DNA of 43,007 nucleotides, from assembly GCA_016790475.1 (NCBI GenBank), contig JAEUOX010000256.1, positions 1-43,007 of the forward strand, in the 5' to 3' direction. This document shows positions 8,624 to 17,182 of the stretch, one piece after another. The notes under the pieces were generated by a model, which was given only the letters and a program-made list of their open reading frames with translations, was not told the origin of the DNA and made no database searches. Made by a program: the position numbers and the translations under genes. Each line of letters opens with the position of its first letter. Position 1 is the first letter of the stretch. Origin of the DNA: Rhodoferax sp. (GTDB lineage Bacteria > Pseudomonadota > Gammaproteobacteria > Burkholderiales > Burkholderiaceae_C).

Positions 8624-9541
8624 TCAGCCCGCCCGGAACGCCCCCAGGCGCGCCCGGAACACCGGCATGGCGGCCTGCATCGCCGCCCGGCCGGCGTCGA
8701 TGGACCGCCGCCGCGCCGTGAAATCCGCGCTTCCGACGCCGCCCAGCTCCGGCCGCACCACCACGTCGGCGTCGCGCAGCTCGAAGCGGTTGATCGACTT
8801 GCCCATGATGTTGAAGGTCTGCAACAGCACCTGCAGAGGCCCGTCGGCCGGGTTGCTGCCCGGCTCGCTCGAGATGTCCACCGCAATGATGAGTTCGGCG
8901 CCCATGGTGCGCGCATAGTGCACCGGCACCGGCGCCACCAGACCCCCATCGACATACTCGCGCGTCCCGATCCGGACCGGCTGGAACACGGAGGGTACCG
9001 CGCTGGAGGCCCGCACCGCAGCGCCGGTATCGCCGCGACGGAACAGGATGCCCTCGCCACTGCGCAGGTCGGTGGCAACGATCCCCAACGGCAATTCCAG
9101 TTGCTCCATCGGCCGGCCCGCCACCTGCTGGTTCACGTAGCGCGCCAGTGCCTCGCCGCGCAGCACGCCGCGATTGAAAAGCGGCAGCGTCCAGTCGGTC
9201 AGCATGGCCTCCTCCATCTCCAGGGCGATCTGCTGCAGCTGCCGCCCGCCCTTGCCGCTGGCATAGATCGCGGCGACCAGGCTCCCTGCGGAGGTGCCCA
9301 CGACCATGTCCGGCCTGACGCCGGCCTCCTCCAGTACCTGGATGACACCGATATGTGCAAAGCCCCGTGCCGCGCCTCCGCCGAGGACCAGCGCGATCCG
9401 GGGCGGCCGGGAGGGCGGCGGGGCGACTGGCCGAACCTCGGCGGGAACCGGAGGAACCGGCACTGGCGGCGGTGGCGGCGTCGCGCAGCCGAGCAACAGC
9501 ACCGCGCACCCGACCATGGCGGCCAGCGGGCGCAGACGCAC
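8624..9541 (-). CDS. Patatin-like phospholipase lipoprotein (RssA-type)
   Basis: The protein carries the patatin signature: GGGAARGFAHIG as oxyanion loop (residues 54-65), the nucleophile elbow GTSAG with Ser84, and the DGG catalytic aspartate at 198. Enzymes of this family are serine acyl hydrolases acting on lipids. I start at a GTG that gives a short lipoprotein signal peptide ending in the lipobox LLGC (Cys19), followed by a Pro-rich linker. This suggests anchoring to the outer or inner membrane. A longer start at 9607 would place the Fur-box-like site inside the coding region and is less likely. The gene is divergent from the iron-binding protein gene. Enzyme class is strongly supported, substrate unknown. 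Confidence 0.85.
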   Translation of the reverse strand: MRLRPLAAMVGCAVLLLGCATPPPPPVPVPPVPAEVRPVAPPPSRPPRIALVLGGGAARGFAHIGVIQVLEEAGVRPDMVVGTSAGSLVAAIYASGKGGRQLQQIALEMEEAMLTDWTLPLFNRGVLRGEALARYVNQQVAGRPMEQLELPLGIVATDLRSGEGILFRRGDTGAAVRASSAVPSVFQPVRIGTREYVDGGLVAPVPVHYARTMGAELIIAVDISSEPGSNPADGPLQVLLQTFNIMGKSINRFELRDADVVVRPELGGVGSADFTARRRSIDAGRAAMQAAMPVFRARLGAFRAG

Positions 9542-9577
9542 GGCGGACCGTACCCCTCGCAGCAAGTCAACAATGTG

Positions 9578-9607
9578 ATTGCGAATGATTCGCGTTTGCT
9601 TTATCAT
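9578..9607 (+). promoter_or_regulatory. Fur-box-like palindrome on the promoter of the iron-binding protein gene
   Basis: A perfect 6-1-6 inverted repeat, GCGAAT-G-ATTCGC, occupies 9581-9593 and resembles the AT-rich 6-1-6 Fur recognition unit. It overlaps a plausible sigma-70 promoter: TTGCGA at 9579-9584, a 17-bp spacer and TATCAT at 9602-9607. The downstream gene encodes a ferric-iron binding protein, the expected type of Fur target. The divergent patatin gene could share the operator. Binding by Fur is inferred from the motif and context. Confidence 0.6.
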
Positions 9608-9643
9608 CCAGACCTCGTATCCACTGAACGCCACTTCCCCGCC

Positions 9644-10696
9644 ATGAAGATCCACCTGCACAAAGCCGTCCTCGCGAGCGCCGTCCTGGCGTTGACCTGC
9701 GGCGCATCGATGGCACAGGACGCCGTCCTGAACATCTACTCGGCCCGCCACTATCCCACGGATGAGGCGCTCTACGCGAACTTCACCAAAGCGACCGGCA
9801 TCAAGCTCAACCGCGTGGACTCCGACGACGCCGGCATCCTGGCCCGCCTGAAGGCGGAGGGTACGGCCTCTCCGGCAGACGTGATCCTGCTCGTCGACGC
9901 CTCCCGGCTCTGGCGTGGCGAGATCGACGGGCTGTTCCAGCCAGTCCGCTCGCCGGTGCTGGACCAGGCGATTCCGCAGCAACTGCGTGGCAAGGCGGAT
10001 CCGGAGGGCAAGACGCCCTGGTTCGGCTTCTCGACCCGCGCCCGCGTGATCGTGTACGACAAGCTCAAGGTTCAAAAGGCCGATGTCGCCACCTACGAGT
10101 CCCTGGCCGATCCCAAGAACAAGGGTCGCATCTGCATCCGCTCCGGGTCGCACCCGTACAACCTGTCCCTGTTCGGCTCGGTCATGGAGCACCTGGGCCC
10201 CGCCAAGACGGAAGAGTGGCTGCGCGGCCTCGTCGCCAACCTGGCGCGCTCCCCGAAGGGTGGCGACACCGACCAGATCAAGGGCGTCGCTTCCGGCGAA
10301 TGCTCGATCGCGGTGACAAACACCTACTACCTGGCCCGCATCATGCGTTCGAGCGCGCCGGAAGACAAGGCGATCATGGACCGCGTCGGCGTCGTGTTCC
10401 CGAACCAGAGTTCCTGGGGCACCCACGTCAATATCGCCGGCGGCGCCGTGGCACGCCATGCCAAGAACCCGGCCAATGCGGTGAAGTTCCTGGAATACCT
10501 CGCCAGCCCGCAGGCGCAGGACCACTTCGCCAATGGCAACAACGAATGGCCGGTCGCCAAGGGCGTCTCGATTGCCAACCCGGCGTTGCAGGCCATGACG
10601 GGGGGAAGCTTCAAGAGCGAGACGCTCCCGATCGCCACGGTTGGCATGAACCAGGTCAAGGTACAGCAGATGCTGGACCGGGTAGGATTCAAGTAG
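9644..10696 (+). CDS. Periplasmic Fe(III) ABC transporter substrate-binding protein (FbpA/FutA type)
   Basis: The 350-residue product has a signal peptide ending SMA-QD near residue 24, so it is exported to the periplasm. The mature protein opens NIYSARHYPTDEALY, as in FutA/FbpA proteins, with His36 and Tyr37. The paired tyrosines of the iron site appear as TNTYYLAR (Tyr228, Tyr229). It binds ferric iron and hands it to an inner-membrane permease, but no permease or ATPase gene is adjacent, so its partners must be encoded elsewhere. A Fur-box-like palindrome overlaps its promoter. Length is typical for the family. A DUF1499 gene follows 49 bp downstream on the same strand and may be cotranscribed. 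Confidence 0.9.
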   Translation: MKIHLHKAVLASAVLALTCGASMAQDAVLNIYSARHYPTDEALYANFTKATGIKLNRVDSDDAGILARLKAEGTASPADVILLVDASRLWRGEIDGLFQPVRSPVLDQAIPQQLRGKADPEGKTPWFGFSTRARVIVYDKLKVQKADVATYESLADPKNKGRICIRSGSHPYNLSLFGSVMEHLGPAKTEEWLRGLVANLARSPKGGDTDQIKGVASGECSIAVTNTYYLARIMRSSAPEDKAIMDRVGVVFPNQSSWGTHVNIAGGAVARHAKNPANAVKFLEYLASPQAQDHFANGNNEWPVAKGVSIANPALQAMTGGSFKSETLPIATVGMNQVKVQQMLDRVGFK

Positions 10697-10745
10697 ACCG
10701 CCGGGCATCCGGCCTCGATCGGCGGTTGCCCGAGGAGGCGCCGCC

Positions 10746-11234
10746 ATGCGATCGTGGTTCTGGAAAGGGTGTGCCAGCTTGCTGGTGCTTGGCTGCGCCA
10801 TCGTCGGCGCAGGGCAGGCCGGGCTGTTCGCCGGTCATCCGCCCGATGGCCTGGGTCTGCAGCAGGGCCGCCTGGCCCCACCGTCCAACACCCGCAACAG
10901 CGTCAGCAGCCAGGCATCGCTGTTCCCGGACCATCCCCAGCGCAGCTATGCCGCCATGGAGCCTCTGCGCGTCCAGGGCGATGCCGGCCAGGCGATGCGC
11001 AAGCTGGCAGGGGTTCTGCGGGCGCAACCCCGCAGCCGCATCGTGGTACAGGACGCAAGCTACCTGCGCGCCGAGGCCCGCACGCGATGGCTGGGCTTCA
11101 CCGATGATCTGGAGTTTGTACTTGACGCGCCCGCGGGCGTGATCCATTTCCGCTCGGCAAGCCGCTGGGGCCGCGAGGACATGGGCGTCAACCGGGCCCG
11201 GATGGAAGAGATCCGGGCCCGCTGGGCCTCCTAG
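10746..11234 (+). CDS. DUF1499 family protein
   Basis: This 162-residue protein starts at an ATG preceded by a strong AGGAGG site with 7-nt spacing. Residues 8-26 form a hydrophobic N-terminal segment (signal anchor or signal peptide), so the rest probably lies in the periplasm. The body matches DUF1499: LGLQQGRLAPPSNTRNSVSSQA, then a DASYLRAEARTRWLGFTDDLEF segment and a C-terminal IHFRSASRWGREDMGVNRARMEEIR, which is the most conserved part. The family's biochemical function is unknown to me. It lies behind the iron-binding protein gene and ends in a TAG that overlaps the clpA stop on the opposite strand. Confidence 0.82.
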   Translation: MRSWFWKGCASLLVLGCAIVGAGQAGLFAGHPPDGLGLQQGRLAPPSNTRNSVSSQASLFPDHPQRSYAAMEPLRVQGDAGQAMRKLAGVLRAQPRSRIVVQDASYLRAEARTRWLGFTDDLEFVLDAPAGVIHFRSASRWGREDMGVNRARMEEIRARWAS

Positions 11235-13549
11235 CCGATCGCCGCCTCTTCCGGCTTGGGCTTGCCCTCTTTCCTGGGCAGCGGCGTGATCTCCAGCCGC
11301 ACCTCGGTCTTCTCCGGGTCGGCATCGTCCAGATCCACGGTCAGACGGCCGCCGTCAGTCAGACGACCGAACAGCAACTCATCGGCCAGTGCACGGCGGA
11401 TCGTGTCCTGGATCAGGCGCTGCATCGGGCGGGCACCCATCAGCGGATCAAAGCCCTTCTTGGCCAGGTGGCGACGCAGCTTGTCCGTGAAGGTCACGTC
11501 GACCTTCTTCTCGGCGAGCTGGGTCTCCAATTGCAGCAGGAACTTGTCAACCACGCGCAGGATGATGTTCTCGTCGAGCGCCTTGAAGCTGACGATCGCA
11601 TCCAGCCGGTTGCGGAACTCCGGCGTGAACAGGCGCTTGATATCCGCCATCTCGTCGCCGACCTCATGACGGTTCGTGAAACCGATCACCGACTTGTTCA
11701 TCGCCTCGGCGCCGGCATTCGTCGTCATGACGATGATCACATTGCGGAAATCCGCCTTGCGACCGTTGTTGTCGGTCAGGGATCCGTGGTCCATCACCTG
11801 CAGCAGCACGTTGAAGATGTCCGGGTGGGCTTTCTCGATCTCATCGAGCAGCAGCACGCAGTGCGGCTTCTTGGTGATCGCCTCCGTCAGCAGGCCGCCC
11901 TGATCGAAGCCGACATAGCCGGGGGGCGCGCCGATCAGACGGCTGACCGCATGGCGCTCCATGTACTCGCTCATGTCGAAACGGATCAGGTCGATGCCCA
12001 TGATGTAGGCGAGCTGCTTGGCCGCCTCGGTCTTGCCGACACCGGTCGGGCCGCTGAACAGGAAGGCACCGATCGGCTTGTCCCCCTTGCCCAGCCCCGA
12101 ACGGGCCATCTTGACCGAGGACGCCAGCGCGTCCAGCGCCCGGTCCTGGCCGAACACGACATTCTTCAGGTCCCGCTCCAGCGTCTTGAGCTTGCCGCGG
12201 TCGTCGTTCGACACATTGGCGGGCGGAATCCGCGCGATCTTCGCGACGATCTCCTCCACCTCGCCCTTCGTGATGGTCTTCTTGCGCTTGGAGGCCGGCA
12301 GGATGCGCTGGGCGGCCCCCGCCTCGTCGATCACGTCGATCGCCTTGTCCGGCAGATGCCGGTCGTTGATGTACTTGGCACTCAACTCCGCCGCCGCCTG
12401 CAGGGCCGCCACGGCGTACTTGACGTTGTGGTGCTCCTCGAAGCGCGACTTCAGGCCCTTGAGGATTTCCACGGTCTGCTCGATCGACGGCTCGACGACG
12501 TCCACCTTCTGGAAACGGCGCGACAGCGCCGCATCCTTCTCGAAGATGCCGCGGTACTCGCTGAACGTGGTTGCGCCGATGCACTTGAGCGCCCCGGAAC
12601 TCAGGCCGGGCTTGAGCAGGTTGGACGCATCCAGCGTGCCGCCGGACGCGGCACCCGCGCCGATCAGCGTATGGATCTCGTCGATGAACAGGATGCCGTG
12701 CGGCTTGTCCTTCAGCGACTTCAGCACACCCTTGAGGCGCTGCTCGAAATCGCCGCGGTACTTGGTGCCGGCGAGCAAGGCGCCCATGTCCAGCGAATAG
12801 ACCACCGCCTCGGACAGGATCTCCGGCACGTCCTTCTGCGTGATGCGCCAGGCCAGGCCCTCCGCGATGGCTGTCTTGCCGACGCCCGCCTCGCCAACCA
12901 GCAACGGGTTGTTCTTGCGCCGGCGGCACAGGATCTGGATGACCCGCTCCACCTCGTACTCGCGGCCGATCAGCGGATCGATCTTGCCGTCCTTGGCCAG
13001 CTGGTTCAGGTTCTGGGTGTACTGCTCCAGCGGAGACTGCTTTTCGTTCTTCTCGCCGGACTCCTCGGCCTCCGCCTGGGTCTCGTTGGCCTTGCTCGGC
13101 TCCGGCGGATCCGACTTCTTGATGCCATGGGCGATGAAGTTGACGACATCCAGGCGCGTCACGCCCTGCTGGTGCAGGTAGTAGACCGCGTGGGAATCCT
13201 TCTCGCCGAAGATCGCCACCAGCACGTTCGCACCGGTGACCTCCTTCTTGCCGCTGCCGGTGGACTGGACATGCATGATGGCCCGCTGGATCACCCGCTG
13301 GAACCCCAGCGTCGGCTGGGTGTCCACGTCGTCGGTGCCGGCAACCTGGGGCGTGTTGTCCTTGATGAAGGTGGACAGCGACTTGCGCAGGTCGTCGATG
13401 TTGGCGGAACACGCGCGCAGCACCTCGGCGGCACTCGGGTTGTCCAGCAATGCCAGCAGCAGGTGCTCCACCGTGATGAACTCATGGCGCTGCTGCCGCG
13501 CCTCCACGAAGGCCATATGCAGGCTAACTTCCAGTTCTTGGGCAATCAT
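11231..13549 (-). CDS. clpA: ClpA, ATPase subunit of the ClpAP protease
   Basis: The 772-residue product unfolds substrates and feeds them into ClpP in the cytoplasm. An N-terminal Clp-N repeat domain covers about residues 1-145, followed by a charged Glu/Lys linker. The first AAA module has Walker A GEAGVGKT (219-226) and Walker B ILFIDE (286-291). The second has GPTGVGKT (500-507) and VLLLDEIE (565-572). An IGF tripeptide at 622-624 occupies the position of the ClpP-docking IGL loop. Length agrees with E. coli ClpA (758). The ATG at 13549 fits the N-domain start; an upstream open extension is not conserved-looking. clpS lies 79 bp upstream on the same strand, the usual arrangement. Confidence 0.97.
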   Translation of the reverse strand: MIAQELEVSLHMAFVEARQQRHEFITVEHLLLALLDNPSAAEVLRACSANIDDLRKSLSTFIKDNTPQVAGTDDVDTQPTLGFQRVIQRAIMHVQSTGSGKKEVTGANVLVAIFGEKDSHAVYYLHQQGVTRLDVVNFIAHGIKKSDPPEPSKANETQAEAEESGEKNEKQSPLEQYTQNLNQLAKDGKIDPLIGREYEVERVIQILCRRRKNNPLLVGEAGVGKTAIAEGLAWRITQKDVPEILSEAVVYSLDMGALLAGTKYRGDFEQRLKGVLKSLKDKPHGILFIDEIHTLIGAGAASGGTLDASNLLKPGLSSGALKCIGATTFSEYRGIFEKDAALSRRFQKVDVVEPSIEQTVEILKGLKSRFEEHHNVKYAVAALQAAAELSAKYINDRHLPDKAIDVIDEAGAAQRILPASKRKKTITKGEVEEIVAKIARIPPANVSNDDRGKLKTLERDLKNVVFGQDRALDALASSVKMARSGLGKGDKPIGAFLFSGPTGVGKTEAAKQLAYIMGIDLIRFDMSEYMERHAVSRLIGAPPGYVGFDQGGLLTEAITKKPHCVLLLDEIEKAHPDIFNVLLQVMDHGSLTDNNGRKADFRNVIIVMTTNAGAEAMNKSVIGFTNRHEVGDEMADIKRLFTPEFRNRLDAIVSFKALDENIILRVVDKFLLQLETQLAEKKVDVTFTDKLRRHLAKKGFDPLMGARPMQRLIQDTIRRALADELLFGRLTDGGRLTVDLDDADPEKTEVRLEITPLPRKEGKPKPEEAAIG

Positions 13550-13628
13550 GGGATTTCCTTCTGCCTTGCGGTGATGATCAACTGTAATCCGATTTGAAAC
13601 CGATAGTCCGGACAAGTGGCATGTTTTG

Positions 13629-13991
13629 CTACAACTCGACCGGTTCACTGAGGCACTGCAGCGGGTGGCCCGCCTTCTGGGCCGCTTCCAGCACCTGATC
13701 CACCTTGGTGGCTGCCACATCCTTGGAATAGACGCCACAGACGCCCCGGCCCTCCAGGTGAATCTTGAGCATGATCTGGGTCGCGGATTCCAGGTCCTTG
13801 CCAAAGAACTCCTGGATGACGACCACGACGAATTCCATCGGGGTGTAGTCGTCGTTCAGCATGACGACCTGGTACATCTGCGGCGGCTTGACCTTCTGGG
13901 TCCTGCGCTCCAGCACCACCGAACCCGCGCCATCGCCGTCGGGCAGGCGCACAGGGGACGTCGGGGGTTTTGCAGGGATCTGGGTTGCCAT
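13629..13991 (-). CDS. clpS: ClpS, adaptor for ClpAP (N-end rule)
   Basis: The 120-residue adaptor binds the ClpA N-domain and delivers substrates bearing N-degron residues. After a flexible, Pro-rich N-terminal tail of about 30 residues, the core reads [21 protein letters not shown]. This contains the [10 protein letters not shown] hallmark that lines the N-degron pocket. [19 protein letters not shown] follows, with the conserved 'HxxGxGxxGxY' pattern. It ends with a typical short C-terminus. The gene precedes clpA on the minus strand and is separated from icd by a rho-independent terminator, so clpS-clpA probably forms its own unit. Confidence 0.97.
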   Translation of the reverse strand: MATQIPAKPPTSPVRLPDGDGAGSVVLERRTQKVKPPQMYQVVMLNDDYTPMEFVVVVIQEFFGKDLESATQIMLKIHLEGRGVCGVYSKDVAATKVDQVLEAAQKAGHPLQCLSEPVEL

Positions 13992-14072
13992 GGGACCATT
14001 CTATCGACGGCCTCTTGGCGCTGCCGCACCTCCGAGAATTGGAGCTGGAACGGCCACATTCAAGCGCAAGGC

Positions 14073-14103
14073 AAAAAAAAGCCGCCGGCTTGCGGCGGCG
14101 GCT
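14073..14103 (-). terminator. Rho-independent terminator downstream of icd
   Basis: On the minus strand an 8-bp perfect GC-rich stem (AGCCGCCG pairing with CGGCGGCT) with an 8-nt loop is followed by a run of eight or more T residues. It lies 49 bp past the icd stop codon and upstream of clpS, and is well placed to end icd transcription. Confidence 0.9.
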
Positions 14104-14151
14104 TCCTGGACCGGACATGCCGCCCGATGGGCGGCCCGGCAGGTGGGGAAC

Positions 14152-15405
14152 TCACATGTTGTCGATCATGACCTGACCGAAGCCGGAGCAGCTCACCTGG
14201 GTCGCACCATCCATCAAGCGGGCGAAATCGTAGGTGACCTTCTTGCTGGCGATGGACTTCTCCATGGAACTGATGATCAAGTCGGCCGCCTCGATCCAGC
14301 CCATGTGGCGCAGCATCATCTCGGCCGAGAGGATCTCGGAACCCGGGTTCACGTAATCCTTGCCGGCGTACTTCGGCGCCGTGCCGTGGGTCGCCTCGAA
14401 CATCGCCACCGTGTCGCTCAGGTTGGCGCCCGGCGCGATGCCGATGCCACCCACCTGCGCAGCCAGCGCGTCGGACACATAGTCGCCGTTGAGGTTCAGC
14501 GTCGCAATCACGCTGTACTCCGCCGGCCGCAGCAGGATCTGCTGCAGGAACGCGTCGGCGATGCTGTCCTTGACGACGATGTCCTTGCCCGTCTTCGGGT
14601 TCTTGAACTTGCACCACGGGCCGCCGTCGATCAGTTCCGCGCCGAACTCCCGCTGGGCCAGGCCATAGGCCCAGTCGCGGAACCCGCCTTCGGTGAACTT
14701 CATGATGTTGCCCTTGTGGACGATCGTCAGGCTGGGCTTGTCATTGTCGATCGTGTACTGCAGGGCCTTGCGCACCAGGCGCTCCGTGCCTTCGCGGGAC
14801 ACCGGCTTGATGCCGATGCCGGAGGTGTTCGGGAAGCGGATCTTCTTGACCCCCATCTCTTCCTGCAGGAACTTGATGATCTTCTTGGCCTTGTCGGACT
14901 CGGCCTCGAACTCGATGCCGGCGTAGATGTCTTCGGAGTTCTCCCGGAAGATCACCATGTTGGTCTTGTGCGGCTCCTTGACCGGCGAGGGCACGCCCTT
15001 GAAGTACTGGATAGGGCGCAGGCAGACGTAGAGATCCAGTTCCTGGCGCAGCGCGACGTTCAGCGAGCGGATCCCGCCGCCAACCGGGGTGGTCAGCGGC
15101 CCCTTGATCGAGACGACGAAGTCGCGCACCGCGTGCAGCGTCTCCTCCGGCAGCCAGACGTCCGGGCCGTACACATGCGTGGACTTTTCGCCGGCATACA
15201 CCTCCATCCAGTGGATCTTGCGCTTGCTGCCGTAGGCCTTGGACACGGCGGCGTCCACCACCTTGAGCATCACCGGCGTGATGTCCAGACCGGTCCCGTC
15301 GCCTTCGATGAACGGAATGATCGGCTGGTCCGGCACGTTGAGCGACATATCCGCATTGACGGTGATCTTCTGGCCTTCGGTGGGGACCTTGATGTGCTGG
15401 TACAT
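14152..15405 (-). CDS. icd: NADP-dependent isocitrate dehydrogenase
   Basis: The 417-residue enzyme oxidatively decarboxylates isocitrate to 2-oxoglutarate in the TCA cycle. The substrate loop [13 protein letters not shown] contains Ser114, equivalent to the regulatory Ser113 of E. coli Icd, so control by an AceK-type kinase is possible. The coenzyme loop reads [17 protein letters not shown]; its Lys-Tyr pair is that of NADP-specific enzymes. [12 protein letters not shown] and [17 protein letters not shown] are also conserved. I use the ATG at 15405 because the preceding in-frame residues are not part of the family. Length matches E. coli (416). A strong terminator follows the gene, and it is divergent from the Ala/Lys-rich gene. 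Confidence 0.97.
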   Translation of the reverse strand: MYQHIKVPTEGQKITVNADMSLNVPDQPIIPFIEGDGTGLDITPVMLKVVDAAVSKAYGSKRKIHWMEVYAGEKSTHVYGPDVWLPEETLHAVRDFVVSIKGPLTTPVGGGIRSLNVALRQELDLYVCLRPIQYFKGVPSPVKEPHKTNMVIFRENSEDIYAGIEFEAESDKAKKIIKFLQEEMGVKKIRFPNTSGIGIKPVSREGTERLVRKALQYTIDNDKPSLTIVHKGNIMKFTEGGFRDWAYGLAQREFGAELIDGGPWCKFKNPKTGKDIVVKDSIADAFLQQILLRPAEYSVIATLNLNGDYVSDALAAQVGGIGIAPGANLSDTVAMFEATHGTAPKYAGKDYVNPGSEILSAEMMLRHMGWIEAADLIISSMEKSIASKKVTYDFARLMDGATQVSCSGFGQVMIDNM

Positions 15406-15616
15406 GGGTGTTGGGTCTCGCAAAATGCGCGGCTGCATGGCCGCTTATGGATACACCCGCCCGGCCGCTGAAGCGGGCCCTGCGGGGGTTGCGAGGAATT
15501 CTAGCCTCAAAAAATTGCACGAAACTGTCAACGGGCCCGCGGCGACCGCCGTTACAGAGGGGCCCCCAGACCGGGAGGCAGGCAATCCAGCCAGTCAGTG
15601 ATACAAGGAATCAACC

Positions 15617-15937
15617 ATGAACAAAGTTCTCGCCGCCCTGATCGCCACCCTCTTCGCCGCTGGCGCCATGGCCCAGACGGCCGCGGCTCCGGCCAAGGCT
15701 GCCGCTCCGGCCGCCGCCCCGGCTGCTGCTGCTCCTGCGGCTGCTGCTCCTGCAGCGAAGAAGGAAGAAGCCAAGCCGGACGCCAAGGCTGAAGCCAAGG
15801 CCAAGGCCGAAGAGAAGAAGGCCGCCGCCGCCAAGGCCAAGGAAGAGAAGAAGGCTGCCGCCGCCAAGGCCAAGGAAGAAAAGGCCGCTGCCAAGAAGGC
15901 CAAGGCCGACGCCAAGCCGGCTGAAAAGAAGGCCTGA
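15617..15937 (+). CDS. Ala/Lys/Glu-rich secreted low-complexity protein
   Basis: This 106-residue protein begins with a convincing signal peptide (MNKVLAALIATLFAAGAMAQ, cleavage after AMA), so it is probably periplasmic or secreted. The mature part consists almost only of Ala, Pro, Lys and Glu: first an Ala/Pro segment, then a charged helical region with repeated EEKKAAAAKAK units. The composition recalls the histone H1-like tails of PHA-phasins, TolA helical domains and bacterial histone-like proteins, but the signal peptide argues against a DNA-binding cytosolic role. An AAGGAA site precedes the ATG by 6 nt, and a hairpin terminator follows the gene. I recognise no functional domain, so the role is unknown. 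Confidence 0.75.
   Translation: MNKVLAALIATLFAAGAMAQTAAAPAKAAAPAAAPAAAAPAAAAPAAKKEEAKPDAKAEAKAKAEEKKAAAAKAKEEKKAAAAKAKEEKAAAKKAKADAKPAEKKA
15809..15904 (+). repeat. Tandem 33-bp coding repeat (two copies plus a degenerate third)
   Basis: Two adjacent 33-bp units at 15809-15841 and 15842-15874 differ at a single position (GCC versus GCT) and are in frame, each encoding EEKKAAAAKAK. A shortened third copy of 30 bp follows at 15875-15904 (EEKAAAKKAK). The near identity at third codon positions indicates recent duplication, and copy number may vary between strains. Confidence 0.85.
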
Positions 15938-15966
15938 TCCAGCACGCTTCGGCGTCTATCAGCCAC

Positions 15967-15998
15967 CAGGAAGCCCGCGATGCGGGCTTTCCTGTTTC
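15967..15998 (+). terminator. Hairpin terminator after the Ala/Lys-rich gene
   Basis: The stem CAGG-AAGCCCGC pairs with GCGGGCTT-T-CCTG around a GAT loop, with a single bulge, and is followed by a short T-rich stretch. It lies 29 bp beyond the stop codon and just upstream of the DUF192 gene. The T-tract is short, so termination strength is uncertain. Confidence 0.65.
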
Positions 15999-16015
15999 TG
16001 AGCCACAATGAAAAC

Positions 16016-16477
16016 ATGAATCAGCGACGCAACGCCCTTTTCCTGTTGTTGTGGGTCTTCGGGGCCCTGCCGGCGCTGGCGCAGGACCAGCCCCAACTGA
16101 ACCTCCCGCGCGTGAAGTTGCAGGCCGGCATGCACCAGATGGATGTGCAGGTCGCCTACACCCCCGAGCAGCGCCAGATCGGCCTGATGTTCCGCAAGGA
16201 AATGCCCCAGCACGAGGGCATGCTGTTCGTCTTTGAACAGCCGACGCAGCAATGCTTCTGGATGAAGAACACCATCCTGCCGCTGACCGCCGCGTTCGTC
16301 GCCGACGACGGCACGATCGTGAACCTCGCGGACATGCAGCCCCAGACGACCGACTCCCATTGCTCCGCGAAGCCGGTGCGCTTCGTGCTGGAGATGAATC
16401 AGGGGTGGTTCGCCAAGCGGGCGATCCGGGCCGGGTTCAAGCTGGCCGGCAAACCGTTCGACCCCGCCAATCGTTGA
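16016..16477 (+). CDS. DUF192 family exported protein
   Basis: The 153-residue product has a signal peptide (about residues 1-23, ending ALA-QD) and is probably periplasmic. The DUF192 core is complete: VAYTPEQRQIGLMFRKEM, a GMLFVFEQ strand, CFWMKNTILPLTAAFV with the hallmark FWMKNT motif, and VRFVLEMNQGWFAKR. The family is widespread, its molecular function being poorly defined. An upstream in-frame ATG at 15980 would fall within the terminator hairpin and destroy the signal peptide, so 16016 is preferred. The gene stands alone, convergent with sodB and with a hairpin between them. Confidence 0.88.
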   Translation: MNQRRNALFLLLWVFGALPALAQDQPQLNLPRVKLQAGMHQMDVQVAYTPEQRQIGLMFRKEMPQHEGMLFVFEQPTQQCFWMKNTILPLTAAFVADDGTIVNLADMQPQTTDSHCSAKPVRFVLEMNQGWFAKRAIRAGFKLAGKPFDPANR

Positions 16478-16491
16478 ATGCCGGCAGAGAC

Positions 16492-16514
16492 GCCCCCGCG
16501 CAGCAGCGGGGGGC
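16492..16514. terminator. GC-rich hairpin between convergent DUF192 and sodB genes
   Basis: GCCCCCGC and GCGGGGGGC form an 8-bp stem with one bulged G around a 6-nt loop in the 70-bp space between the two convergent stop codons. There is no U-tract on either side, so it may only assist termination or stabilise 3' ends. Confidence 0.4.
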
Positions 16515-16547
16515 CGGGCTTGCTGCCTGCTTCGGCGCTGGAGTGCC

Positions 16548-17129
16548 TCAGCCGAAGTTGGCTTCTGCAAAACTCCAGTTCACGAGCTTGTCGAGGAAGG
16601 TCTCGACAAACTTCGGGCGCAGGTTGCGGTAATCGATGTAGTAGGCGTGCTCCCAGACGTCCACCGTCAGCAGGGCCTTGTCGGCGGTCGTCAACGGCGT
16701 GCCGGCGGCGCCCATGTTCACGATATCGACCGAGCCATCCGCCTTCTTGACAAGCCAGGTCCAGCCGGAGCCGAAGTTGCCGACCGCGGACTTGACGAAG
16801 GCTTCGCGGAAGGCCGCGTAGCTGCCCCACTTGGCCTGGATGGCTGCTGCAAGACGTCCGGAGGGCTCGCCACCGCCCGCCGGCTTCATGCAGTTCCAAA
16901 AGAAGGTGTGATTCCAGATCTGCGCCGAGTTGTTGTAGATGCCCCCCGAAGACTTCTTGATGATGTCCTCCAGCGCCATGGACTCGAACTCCGTGCCCTT
17001 CTGCAGGTTGTTGAGATTCACGACATAGGCGTTGTGGTGCTTGCCATGGTGGAATTCCAGGGTTTCACGCGAGTAGTGCGGGGCCAGGGCGTCGATCGCA
17101 TACGGCAGTGCGGGCAGGGTATGTTCCAT
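16548..17129 (-). CDS. sodB: Superoxide dismutase, Fe type
   Basis: This 193-residue cytoplasmic enzyme dismutates superoxide. The four metal ligands fall at the E. coli SodB numbers: His27, His74, Asp157 and His161, the last two within [11 protein letters not shown]. The segment [17 protein letters not shown], with the active-site Gln in the N-terminal half, and the GSGWTWLV strand point to the iron rather than manganese type. Length equals that of E. coli SodB (193). The ATG at 17129 gives the standard N-terminus [15 protein letters not shown]. xseA lies 53 bp upstream on the same strand, so the two could share transcripts. Confidence 0.97.
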   Translation of the reverse strand: MEHTLPALPYAIDALAPHYSRETLEFHHGKHHNAYVVNLNNLQKGTEFESMALEDIIKKSSGGIYNNSAQIWNHTFFWNCMKPAGGGEPSGRLAAAIQAKWGSYAAFREAFVKSAVGNFGSGWTWLVKKADGSVDIVNMGAAGTPLTTADKALLTVDVWEHAYYIDYRNLRPKFVETFLDKLVNWSFAEANFG

Positions 17130-17182
17130 GTTTTCCTCGTAGAGTTGAAGCGAAGCGAGAGGCCCGATTGTAGGAAGAATGC

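Noticed and set aside
9542-9607. Longer start of the patatin-like lipoprotein at 9607
   Set aside because: The extra 22 residues precede a perfect short lipoprotein signal peptide and would put the Fur-like palindrome and promoter inside the coding region.
10363-10380. Possible antibiotic-resistance reading for the APH-type gene further downstream
   Set aside because: The APH superfamily gene at 31004-32089 is paired with an acyl-CoA dehydrogenase and has ACAD10/11-type motifs, so an aminoglycoside kinase role is unlikely.
11468-13597. Long open frame on the plus strand opposite clpA, about 709 codons
   Set aside because: It lies wholly antisense to the intact, motif-complete clpA gene. Its Leu/Arg/His-rich translation shows no recognisable domain and reflects high GC at third positions.
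15809-15904. Tandem repeats as a CRISPR array
   Set aside because: The units are directly adjacent with no spacers, in frame, and encode a repeated peptide in an exported protein.
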